This document shows, in pieces, positions 32,998-43,024 of a stretch of DNA of 64,000 nucleotides. The stretch comes from Tetrapyrgos nigripes (taxonomy: Eukaryota; Basidiomycota; Agaricomycetes; Agaricales; Campanellaceae). The notes under the pieces were generated by a model. That model was not told where the DNA came from, searched no databases, and saw nothing but the letters and a program-made list of their open reading frames with translations. Within the stretch, counting starts at the first letter, position 1, and the number at the start of each line of letters is the position of its first letter. The stretch spans positions 580,320-644,319 of the forward strand of contig JAACJM010000029.1 in NCBI GenBank assembly GCA_013368315.1, written 5' to 3'. Position numbers and translations under genes: made by a program.

Positions 32998-33864
32998 TCA
33001 AGGCTGCGATTGGAACCTTGGGGAATGACACTTGGATTGTTCTGTTGGTTGTGTTTGAGGGGTTTTTTCCTTTGTTATTTTGGAATCTTTTGGTTGTGTA
33101 GGTGCGTTATATCTTGGTATTTTTCTGCCCTTTTCTAGGGCTGCCATCTGTTCCATTGTAGGCTGGGGTATTTCTGGATGCGTTAGTTTAAATTCTTCCA
33201 GTGTGTTGATTGCAGATTTAAACTGTTTCACTGGTTTCCAAGTATCCTCTTCTGGGCCAAATCCTTTTCATCGGACCAGCAGTTTCAGTACGCCTCTCTC
33301 AAATTTGGAGTCATGTACATGCTTGATTTTGTAAATCCCTTTTTGTTCATCTACTAATTCAACTTCATGGGGGCTCATTTTGTCCCTGTGAAATTTGGAC
33401 AGCAATCTGGCATGGAATATGTTATGTATTCCATTGAGGGTTTTTGGTAGTTGAAGCTGATACGCATGAGACCCAACCTTAGCCACAATTTTAAAGGGGC
33501 CAATTCTTTTATAGTCAAATTTTTTGGTTGGTTGTTTGGTCTTGATATTTTCAGTGTTTAACCAGACTTCTGCTCCTTCTTCAAATTCATCTGGTATCTC
33601 ATCCCTTCTCTTATCCTGCCAATCCTTCATCTGTACATTCATTTTTTCTATCTCCTCCTGGAGATACTTGTGTACTTGAGCCATGTCATTGGCCTTTTGA
33701 TGTGCAGCATGATTACTAACACTTTTAATCATATAAGTTAACCTGGAGTTAAATTCTTTATTTGCAAAAAAGGGTGACATCCCAATCACTGAATGGGAAG
33801 TGTCATTGTATACGTATTCGGCAAGTGGTAAGAGCTCGTCCCAATTGTCCTGGTCATAGCTCAC
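32998..33864 (-). pseudogene. Chromodomain Ty3/gypsy: integrase C-terminus and chromodomain
   Basis: From 33864 leftwards: DQDNWDELLPLAEYVYNDT, then KFDYKRIGPFKIVAKVGSHA and LPKTLNGIHNIFHARLLSKF (the GPF/Y module), and a chromodomain around 33190-33340 with KHVHDSKFERGVLKLLVR, a stop, KGFGPEEDTWKP. The stop (TGA, complement of 33268-33270) is exactly where chromodomains have Trp in VRWKGFG. The tail to 32998 is Pro/Gln/Lys-rich. Chromodomains of this class tether integration to histone marks in heterochromatin. The element is a chromovirus on the minus strand. Confidence 0.85.
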
Positions 33865-34571
33865 ATATAGCTGTATGTATTGCTCCAGTGTCTGGTTGGT
33901 TCTTTCAGTTTGGCCATCTGTTTGTGGATGATATGTGGTTGAAAAGTTAAGTTTGATTTCTAGTAATTCTGCTAATACCCTCCAGAATTGGGATATGAAT
34001 GTGGATCCCCTGGTAATCCATGCTTTGAAAATACATATTTGATGAACAGCTTTGCTAGATCTTCAGCTGTATCTGTCATGTGGCATGCTATAAATAGAGC
34101 CATTTTGTATAGTCTGCAGACTACCACCATGATTGCATCGAACCCATTTGATAGAGGTAACTCAGTGATATGGTCCACCAAAATAGAACTCCATGGTCTT
34201 CTCCCTATGGGTAAGGGTTTAAGTAGTCTGTAGGGTTTATGTCTGATGGCCTTAGCTCTCTGGATGTATGTCTTTATGTCCCTGTGAATTTTTGGCCAGA
34301 AGAAGGTTTGTTGTATATGTTTGACTGTTTTTTCTATTCCTGGGTGGCCACGCAACTTGTGGTCATGGTGATTTCTTAGGACTGTCAGCCATAAATTGTC
34401 CTTTTCAGGTACGTATATTATTCCATTGCATAGTAGTAATCCATCTTCATATTTGAAAGGTCCTGGTTCGAGACTCATTGCTGCTTTCTTTCCAGATTCC
34501 ATGTACTGGTCATCTGTCACCTTCATATTCATTTCATCAGCAGTTCCTTGTTGATAGGGGCTAGAGCACAT
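33865..34571 (-). pseudogene. Chromodomain Ty3/gypsy: integrase core
   Basis: The ORF 33972-34571 has the zinc-binding His pair (NHHDHKLRGHPGIEKTVKH), FFWPKIHRDIKTYIQ, ILVDHITELPLSNGFDAI (first catalytic Asp) and a part ending KHGLPGD. After a frame change come GSTFISQFWRVL and TYHPQTDGQTERTNQTLEQY (the catalytic Glu). Between GLP and GSTF the usual IVSDR block is missing, so the second catalytic Asp is deleted and the enzyme would be dead. The second Cys of the zinc finger pair is also altered (AKAIRHKPYR in place of Cys-x2-Cys). Confidence 0.85.
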
Positions 34572-35900
34572 AGTCTTTCCAGAGGTATAAGGATTTTTTG
34601 ATTGTGGCTATTGCATTCTCCTGTCTCATTCTTCTTTGGATAGACATCTGATCACCAGGTTAACGCATTGGGCTTTTCCCCTAACCTTCCTGGTTGATAC
34701 TTTATTCTAAAATCGAAACCCGATAGAAATTCAGACCAGCAAGCTTGCTGTCTGCTCAGCTGTTTTGTGGTAGTGAAGAATTGGAGGTTATTGTGGTCAG
34801 TATACACTTCAATGGTGTATTTGGACCCCTCTAGGTAGGCCCTCCACTGTTTGAATGAATCCACTATGGCTAACAACTCTGTAGTAGAATGTGACTGTGA
34901 TAAAATTGCTGCTATGGCATAGTCAGATGCATCCGATTCAACTATGATAGGTTGACTAGGATCAAAGTGGTGTAGTATTGGGGCTTCAGTAAAAGCCTCT
35001 TTGAGTAGATCGAATACTAGCTGACATTTTGGTGTCCATTTGAAGAACGAGTTTTTCGATGTTAAGGTGGTGAGTAATTGGCAATAAAAGTTCACAAAAC
35101 CTAAAAAGCTTTGCAGTTCTTTCATGCAGGTTGGTTCTTTCCAATGCTTGATGGTCTCAACTTTTCTCGCATCTATGGACACTCCTTTGGGAGAGACCAT
35201 TACTCCGTGTGGAAATCACATTTTGATGGCTCAAGATGTAAGTCATTTGCCTCCAGTCTTCAAAGTACTTCTTGGACACTTTTAATGTGTTGTTCTTGGT
35301 TCTCCGAGAATATAAGAATGTCATCCAAATAAATCACCACACATATATCAACCATATTGTGGAATATGCTGTTCATAAATTGTTGAAAAACTGAGGGTGC
35401 ATTGGTTAATCCAAATGGCATAACCAAATATTCAAATGCCCTGTATCTTGTCCTAAAAGCTGTTTTTCACTCATGGCCTTCAGCAACTCAGACATTGTTA
35501 TATCCTACACAAAGATCCAGTTTGGTAAATATTTTTGCTTTTCTAAGTTGGTCTATGAGATCTCCTATGAGCGGTAATGGGTGCTGATTTTTTATAGTTA
35601 CTCGGTCTAAAGCTCAGAAGTTGATGCACATTCGCAGTGTGCCATCTTTTTTCTTTGCAAATAACACTGGTGCTCCAATAGGTGACTTCGATGCTCATAT
35701 AAACCCCTTCCCCAGCATCTCATCAATGTAATCTTTCAGCAATTTTAGCTCTTTTTCAGACATATTGTAGAGTTTGCCAGGTGGTGGCAATGGGCTACAT
35801 CGAATGGTCAATGAGGTGGTAATTGTAAGGCTTCTTGTGTGGAGAAGATATGTGTCTAAGGATGATATTCTTCTGGGACTAATCATTTGATTTTCTCTTC
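34572..35900 (-). pseudogene. Chromodomain Ty3/gypsy: reverse transcriptase and RNase H
   Basis: RT runs from about 35900 (ELKLLKDYIDEMLGKGFI) through [47 protein letters not shown] and [12 protein letters not shown] (about 35300-35335, intact YLDD catalytic box) to LEPSKCDFHTE. RNase H continues from 35200 with GVSIDARKVETIKHWKEP, FFKWTPKCQLVFDLLKEAF, VESDASDYAIAAILSQ and VYTDHNNLQF (catalytic Asp and TDH kept). Three same-frame stops fall at 35695-35697, 35614-35616 and 35467-35469, each TGA on the coding strand and each at an expected Arg or Trp codon. A frameshift separates RT from RNase H near 35200. Confidence 0.88.
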
Positions 35901-36461
35901 CTCATTTCCCTTTTGGGTTTCGACAGAGGCTGACTTCCCCATAAGGTTTTCTTCAGCATTTACTTGTTCCACTTCCACAGGCCAGATGTAGAGTGTAAAA
36001 ATATCACAACCTTGTTTAATCAGGGAAGTGAATGGCACTCCTCCTATAAGGCTAATATATGGTGGTTCTTGATGACTTCTTTATCCATCGATTTGGATTC
36101 TTCTGTTGATTTCTTTGGACCAGCTTGTTGATTTTTGTTTTCAACAGCTTGAATATTCATTGATCTGAGTTCATCCACTGTTTCTTTCCTGACTGATTCA
36201 ATCCTTTCTGTTGAGATGGATGTAGGTGATATCAATATTTTTTCAGCAATATAATTCTCGATTTCGAATTCTTCCAATAATATTGGGTCTTCTAGGCTTA
36301 GAGTAGGTTTTTTCCCTTCTACTTCTTCTTCTTCTTCTATGGTGACCTTGTGGATCTGGTGTATTGGTAGTTTCAGGTCCTGTATGATGAAGGCTCAGAG
36401 TTTTTTTCCCCCCATTAAAGGTGAAGGTCAATCCTTTGCAATTGATTTGAGGATTGATTCT
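35901..36461 (-). pseudogene. Chromodomain Ty3/gypsy: protease-RT linker
   Basis: Poorly conserved, Ser/Glu/Lys-rich short frames (36044-36277, 36243-36431) with no motif. By position they form the linker between protease and RT of this element. Confidence 0.5.
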
Positions 36462-36890
36462 TCACAACCAATCGAACCCTAGTATGATTTGTGCTTCTGG
36501 ATGTAGTTTGGTGATTAGCATATCCTCTAGGTGAGTGGTTCTGTTGTCATAGAGTAGCTTCACTATCATGTGGTTCCAAATGACTCCTGCTGAGGTTGTT
36601 TCACCATCAAACAATGTTAATGGTAAAGGTTTCTCAAGAGCCTGGATTAGATGTGGGTATTTTCTTGCCAGTTTGAAGTCGATGAATGATTTTGAGGCTC
36701 CAGAGTCAATTAAAGCCACTAATTCTTCGCTTTGTGTTGTAAATAATTTTGTTTGAATAAAGGCTTGCTTAGATTTCGATGAAATCGTTACTGGTATTTG
36801 CATACTGGTTAACAGTTCATCAAGTATCAACACTTCGTTGGGCATAAATCCTGCTCTAGCCATTATGATGGCCGCTTCAGGTTCTGACAC
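36462..36890 (-). pseudogene. Chromodomain Ty3/gypsy: aspartic protease
   Basis: 143 open codons with EELVALIDSGASKSFIDFKL (active-site Asp-Ser-Gly intact, about 36676-36735), HLIQALEKPLPLTLFDGE and HPEAQIILGFDWL, the ILGxxWL ending of retropepsins. It would cut the Gag-Pol polyprotein. This is one of the best preserved segments of the element. Neighbouring segments are frameshifted. Confidence 0.85.
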
Positions 36891-38964
36891 AGGGCTCAGA
36901 GATCAGGAAAGTCTTCCATCAGGTCCTGAGCCCCTGTCCCATTTCCCGAACTGTCTTCTTCCTCATTTCCTAGTATGTGAATCTCTCCATACATAGTGTC
37001 TGTTGGTTCATCCTCCACAATGATTCCAGCTTGAGCTGTGAGAGTTTCCACATTAACTGGTTCTTCTCTTCTAGGTGGATCTTCTTCAGGTGGGCAGTCC
37101 CTGTAGAAGTGCCCTTCTCCACCACATCCCAGACATAATCTGTTTTTTACTCTTTGATCTCTTTCTTCCTTAGTAATTTGAATGATGGCTCAATTTACAA
37201 ATTCAGCTGGTGATTGTGCTGCTCGTCCTTGCACTCCTTGATTATTCCATGCATTTTGAGGTCTGTTTCATGCTCAATTAGTTTGCGTAGCTGGACCTAG
37301 TCCAGCTTGTGCATTTTGAGGTATGTTTCTTTTTACCAGAGCCATTAGTGCCACTGGTATATCTGGTATTGTTGGTTTACGAATGCTGTGGTGAGTCCAG
37401 CCTCCACGAATGCTGCTTGAGCACCGTCTAAGTCCAACAGTCGATTCCATACTTGTTTGTAAGTGACCAGCAGTCTTCCTCCTAGGGTGAGTCGGATTCT
37501 CAGACTGGGTGTAATTTGCCTTATTAATTTCCATCTTGGGTAAGCAAGGTGGCATCTTCGAAATAGACAATGTAATCTGTGAAGGCTTCATCTCGTCATT
37601 GGTAAGTTTTATCCAACAAAGCCTGAGCATACAGCATCTCATCATGTACCCCAAACATCTCTCCAAATAGCTGTCTGAACTCTGTCCAGTCATGTAAGGC
37701 TGGTATGTTCCATCATTTTCTTTTCAACAAGGTTTTGATAGAACCTCATGGCCACTCCTGTTAGGTATGAAGAAGTGAAAAGAATTCGTGCTCTATCTGA
37801 TGCATACATTATAGGTTTGGCAGCAAACATTCTTAAGCAATCGCTTAAGAATGGTCTCCATTGCTGGTGATTGGCTTTCTAATTTCTAGTTTTCCTTCCA
37901 AGGTCAGCTCTTCTCATCTGAGTCTGTCTCTTTCATTTACTATTGCAGCTGCTGCAGGCCCAGGTGGGCCTTGTTCTCCTCTCTCCCCCCTCAGTCCAGG
38001 TTCTCCCAGATGACCCCAAGGTCCCCTTTCTCCTCATTCACCTCTTGGACCCTGTATCCATCCTAATGGTATCCTATGATTAACATTGTCTGGATCATTG
38101 AGATTGTTTGGTTCATTTGGTCCTGATGGACCTCCTGTATGGGTTGGTCTTCTCCCCCTTTAGGTGCTGTAGTATAAGTGTTTCTCAAACTTCCTCGTGA
38201 CAATTGAGTATTTGAGGAGTGTTTGAGCTGTTACCTCTTGGCAGTGGTGGTGGTGGTGGTCCTCCAGAACCTCCCATACTTGTCTCCTCATTCCTTCCTG
38301 AGTATTCTGGTTCTTGTGGAGGTGAGCTCCTTTCCCTTTGTGGTAAATTTGAGATTGATGCCCCTGGCATTGCCGAGTCTCCTCCCCTAATCAGTTGTTT
38401 TCCTTTTAGATGTGCAGGGATTCAAGGAGTATCACTTTCTGATGATTCTGGGCGATATTCAGGCTGTTGATAATGCGTAGCATCCAACTCTTCTATTATA
38501 GTGTTTCCCAAATCATGTGGGTGTGTTGGGATGAGTAATTTGTCCTCATCAGTAACTGTTTCTATAGTTACTGTTCGTTGCCTTTGCCTCCCCTGCAAAA
38601 TGGCTTCTCTAGCTCTTTGTCTAACAGCTTTGAAGCTTTCCCACTGTTCAACAGGTCCCTGGGGACGGTTGTTCTAATGCAACCTTTGGTGTGCCATTAT
38701 TGGTCCAGCAGAGGTATGTATATACCCTTCCTGCCTCATTTCACCTGGCCTAAGCCATTCTGGGTCATACTGTTGCATATGACGAATTTCATCAGAGATT
38801 CTGACTCGATTTGTCTGTCTCATATTGTTGACAGTTCTTTCCCTCCTTCTTGAGGATTGGGATCCACTCATTGTTTGATTCTCTATCATATCTGGCCAAG
38901 AGACTCTTCTGGGGATTGATGCTATGTAAGTTGTGGATTCTTCAACTGTAGTTGAGCTTCTCAT
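36891..38964 (-). pseudogene. Chromodomain Ty3/gypsy: Gag with zinc knuckle
   Basis: A canonical zinc knuckle CLGCGGEGHFYRDC (C-x2-C-x4-H-x4-C) lies at about 37094-37136. Upstream, in changing frames, are the Gag core traces FRQLFGEMFGVHDEMLYAQA and LLDKTYQ (about 37600-37690), a Pro/Gly-rich N-terminal part (38185-38370, GGSGGPPPPPLPRG) and 38674-38964 (VSWPDMIENQTMSGSQSS, QQYDPEWLRPGEMRQEGY). Many frameshifts. An 11-bp-arm palindrome CATTCTTAAGC / GCTTAAGAATG sits near 37829. Confidence 0.7.
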
Positions 38965-40797
38965 AACCAGGTTTCCTGGCCTGTTACCTCAGTTATTTTC
39001 TCTGGGTTGTGGTGTGGGATTTTGATTTTGAGACATGGTTCTTGAAGGTCCTCGTTCTACAAGAACATTACATAGTTCTCTAACTGCTCAGTCTCAGGAT
39101 ATACCTTGTCCTGTAAGTTGTTGATACATGTCTGTGCCTGCTTGTATGGCTGATTCACTGAGATTTGTTTCCTCAATAATGCTGGGTGGTACTGGAGTTG
39201 TATGATTCATCAAACTTGGGGATCGATTTAGACTATGTGGTGTGAACCTGTAGTTGTTGTCATTGTTTTCTGGGACCAGATTCAACAGTAATGGTTCTCT
39301 CGATGCTGTATACAGGGCTTCCAGAGCTTCATGATACTCTGGGTTATTTAGCAGGATTCTAATGAATCCAGGTATAGCATTAAGTGATGCTTGTGCCAAT
39401 GCTTGGATATATCTAATCACTTCTTCATCTGTCTACCCCGTTGTTCCTCCTATGCCCAAATTTTGGGCAAATCTCCTACTATCCATTGCAAGTTCTCTGA
39501 GGACATCTAAAGTGAGTCTGTATTGTGGCAGAGTTATTTGATCCTCGTTGTGGTGTATTGTTGTCACCTCTGATGGCTCTGATTCGGAGTGATCATTTCT
39601 ATTCGGTCCTCTCTAGTTTGTATTATTAGTGGTCAAAGCACTACCCATAATTAACTGATATTGTGCTGAGTATGGCCTCATGTCATTTCATATGGGAGTT
39701 TGAGGCACATGGGATCCAGAGTGACTGGTAGTCCACAAGTCTATTCATCAGAATTGTCCTCTTCCCCCTTCCCTTCGTCAACTAGGTGTGTCTCTTAAGT
39801 AAGTGCTAGGTGCTGACATTACTTCTTCTGCCCGTCATATGATGGTGCTGGGTTCCTAAACCTCGAGGTAACCCAGTCTCTCATAGCTTTGTCTTCTGCT
39901 CTATCATGTTCCTCCATCTGATTTAGTTGTCTTCTTTGTTGCTCAAAGTATTTAGTGTCTCCACTCAAAGAGTCACTTATTACTATTGGTGCATTTGTTG
40001 TGGGAGGCACTCTTTGCTGGGAGGCCAATGAAGATGCTCATTGTCGTGAGTTTACAGATAGAGTGGGGGGTCAAGAGACTCCCGTCTGTGCATTCAATTG
40101 TGATACCACAGGCGGTGCTATTATCGATGTTGCACTCCGAGAGACTTCTGTCTGTGTTTGCTGTTGGGGCACCACAGACAGTGCTACAATCGACCGTTCT
40201 TCTTCACAAGTTGGAGGTTGACTTAGTATGTCTTCCCTGTTATTGGATTGGGCTTTCAATAGTCTGACCTCTTCCATTATCATTGAGGGTACTCAAATTG
40301 GTCCTTGAATACTCAAAAATGAAGACGCTGAAGGTCTGTGTTGTAGCTCCTGAGCTAACGTTAGCTCTTCTATGTTTGGGTCATGCTGATATCGAATATG
40401 TCGCAATACCACATCAGGTGGCATTGGCAGTTGCAGCTGCACACAGTGCATTCTTCTATTTCTTCGAAAATTGGTTTCTTCCATGACCAAATCCTCACTT
40501 CCTCTTTCTTCAACCACTTCACTGTTAATCATCTCCCTTCCTTCATCATCGACTTCTACAATGTGAGACTGCTCTATTGTTCATGGTACTGCACCCAATG
40601 TTTGGCCAGCACTGCAGGTTCCCTGGTGTCCAAGGAGCCCATTGTCCTTCTGGAGCATGGTCATGGAATGGGGTATTGGGTTCATCTTGTTGAACCCCAG
40701 GTTGATCACTTTCATGTTGTTGGGTTTCAGTTTCAGTGGCTACACAAGTAGACATCACTGGTGGCGTGGTTGAGCTTGCTATTATGTTAGGAAGCAT
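38965..40797 (-). pseudogene. Chromodomain Ty3/gypsy: 5' Gag extension
   Basis: A run of minus-strand fragments (39094-39420, 39819-40028, 40071-40283, 40293-40532, 40546-40797) with consistent Gln/Glu/Ser-rich composition. One contains FEQQRRQLNQMEEHDRAEDK, a likely coiled coil. They read as one decayed long N-terminal extension ahead of the Gag core. They could instead be a separate upstream ORF; the absence of introns and the same orientation favour Gag. Confidence 0.5.
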
Positions 40798-42011
40798 CTG
40801 ATAAGAGTCCTAGTTGAGTATGTAGTACTTAAGTAGTACTAGGTTGGGCTACATGCTGAGCAGTGGATGTAGAAATTGATTATAATTTGAAGAAGAACAT
40901 TGCTCAGTGATTATGGACTTGAGTTAATTAATGTTTGATTGATCAGAGTGTTTTAGTATGTTGAGAACGAGTTTGAAAAAGTTATTGAGCATGCCACAGT
41001 GTATTTTGAATAGAGATACAATGTATAGGTTACAAAATAGCAAGCTGGCATTGCACATATTGCGACACAGCTTTTATACTACAATTGTTTAGTGATAAAT
41101 AAAAATAAACTACCCTCCCTATGGGTATCCCTTTTTCTACATCTTCACGTCTCCTGACATCTACTTATTACTATCTGAACCTCAACGTTCCTTTGTTCCA
41201 CCAGCTGTTCACCATGAGGCCTTTCTTTCGACCTGTTCATGTGGTATGTATTGTGCTGCTTTTTAATCCTCATGCTCCCCTCGTGTTTGCATCTTGATAT
41301 ATGTTCTTTTTATTCCATTTTTCCACACTTCTCGGCCTCATTGCTTATTCCCGAGTCATCTGTCTGATATCTATCAAGTCCATGCAGGTATTCTTTATTC
41401 AATCCTTGATTCACAAGTGCCGGCCCGAGTTACCTTGTAACACCGAGGTAGACCTGATCTTCTTCCCCCTTCCTTCATTGTGTTGAACCCACACCAGGGC
41501 CAATGACCTTAGGCCTATAATCCTGGGCTGTGACCTTGTCCTGAGGTTTCTTCAGTGACCTATAGTGATTTGTCATGCTGAGATTAGCAAAATAATGAAA
41601 ATGACAGTGGTGATGGTATATCACAAGGCCCAGAATACTGTGCTATGTCATCACATGCGGTTGAAGCCAGAAAAGGAAACAAAAAGTGGTTGATTGGCAT
41701 AGCTGAGGTCCTTGTGGTTATTGAGGCCAGAAAAGGAAATGAAAGATGGTTGATTTGTGCTAGCAAGGCCCTTGTGGTTATTGAGGCTAGAAAAGGAAAT
41801 AAAAGGTGGTTGATTAGTGTAGCTGAGGCCCTTGTTTCCAATACAGCTTGTACAATTATTGTTACCTAGCATGAAAACCATCACCTTCAGCTAATCCAGC
41901 TAGTTTTATGTCATTGCAGACACAATTCTTTGTGCATGATTGTTCCTATTCCATTTTTATTGTTCTATGTTTACATGGTGACTTGACAAAAACAATGCTC
42001 TCTCAACAAAT
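40798..42011. other. Presumed 5' LTR/leader of the gypsy, then unannotated DNA
   Basis: 40798-41200 is AT-rich and lies where the 5' LTR should be, but no matching copy was found near 32.4-33.0 kb, so no LTR is claimed. 41200-41640 has one short open frame (41301-41486) and nothing recognised. The 60-bp minisatellite at 41650 is listed separately. Confidence 0.35.
41650..41845 (+). repeat. 60-bp minisatellite, about 3 copies
   Basis: Units begin near 41666, 41726 and 41786 with GCCAGAAAAGGAAA (or GCTAGAAAAGGAAA), exactly 60 bp apart. Because 60 is a multiple of three, both strands stay open and encode 20-residue repeats, for example EARKGNERWLICASKALVVI on the plus strand. Copies differ by several substitutions. 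Whether any frame is expressed is unknown. Confidence 0.9.
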
Positions 42012-42052
42012 TTGTCCATGGAACTTAGGTATAAAACATCTTCACTCCAACT

Positions 42053-42529
42053 ATGTCCTACCTGTCCTACCTCGCTGACCATACTGCAACATTCTCCATT
42101 TCAACCATCCTTTTGTTTGTCGAATTGCCAATCTCCTTCACTTCCACCTTGCATCCTCCAGTCAATACTGTGCATTACATCAAAGACAATAGCTCCACAC
42201 ACAAGCAAGCCAAATGGTCCATCATTCTTCACATTGCCCCCAAGCTCACTGAGTTGGTACTTGAGGTGCTTTTTCAAGAGGATCCCAATTTATGCCTCAC
42301 AATCAGCATCTCCAACATCAGTGTGGCTACCTTGCACTCTGCTTTTCCTGACAACAACAGTGATGACAAGTTCCAGCAGTTCTCTATTAGTGAACATGAG
42401 GGGAGGGATTTCATGTTGGCTTTAGAAGTGTGGGATGCTAAAGAGAAGGCTATTCTTGCACACAGGAGGGTTGAGTTTTCATTCAAGCTAGCAATAATAA
42501 CCAACACTCACAAAGACACTAGAGGTTGA
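42053..42529 (+). CDS. Hypothetical 158-residue protein
   Basis: An uninterrupted frame, rare in this window: a hydrophobic N-terminus (TATFSISTILLFVELPISF, possible membrane or signal segment), then KWSIILHIAPKLTELVLEVL, and a C-terminal half HEGRDFMLALEVWDAKEKAI. No domain recognised. A second frame (42012-42425) overlaps it and looks like a shadow. No intron is needed, and the ATG is the first in frame. It is followed by about 500 bp without features except a CCCCCCAACTCC-type short repeat near 42735-42770. It may be a real small gene or a chance ORF. Confidence 0.35.
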   Translation: MSYLSYLADHTATFSISTILLFVELPISFTSTLHPPVNTVHYIKDNSSTHKQAKWSIILHIAPKLTELVLEVLFQEDPNLCLTISISNISVATLHSAFPDNNSDDKFQQFSISEHEGRDFMLALEVWDAKEKAILAHRRVEFSFKLAIITNTHKDTRG

Positions 42530-43024
42530 CCATTGTGAATGTCAAAGCCTGGACTTTTGGATGTTAATTGCAGAGTTGGGAGGGTCAATTTTAAGTGTGT
42601 ACTCACTTTTTACTCATATTGATACCTTTCTTCCCTAACACCTCTCTTACTAGCTCAACACCCCCCGTGTTCATGAATATTTAGCAAAGCTTGGTTTTCC
42701 TCCAGCACACCCTGACTCACCTACCAATCCCCCCAACTCCCCCACCAATCCCCCCAACTCCCTACCAATCTTTCCCTCGACCACTCCCTTGGCACAAAGT
42801 CTCATCCTATCCAGCTGGATAGTGACTAGCTGAATTCTAGCAAGTTAAAGAGTCCTCCATTGCACAGCTAGCAATCTAACTTACCTTGGAGTGACCAGTA
42901 ACCTCATCCCTTTGCAATTTCATCATCGGTAGTGTAGTTTAATGTCATCTCGGATGGGCATTACAATGTATCTATTAAAAAACAAATAAATGTATCTACA
43001 CTCAAACAATACAGTAATGTAGCT
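42530..43024. other. Intergenic, short C-rich repeat
   Basis: Contains three near-copies of ACCAATCCCCCCAACTCCC (about 42722-42772). No ORF or motif of note otherwise. Confidence 0.5.

Noticed and set aside
32600..41200. LTR pair of the chromodomain gypsy at 33-40.8 kb
   Set aside because: I compared the expected LTR positions by eye and found no matching sequence, so no LTRs are annotated.
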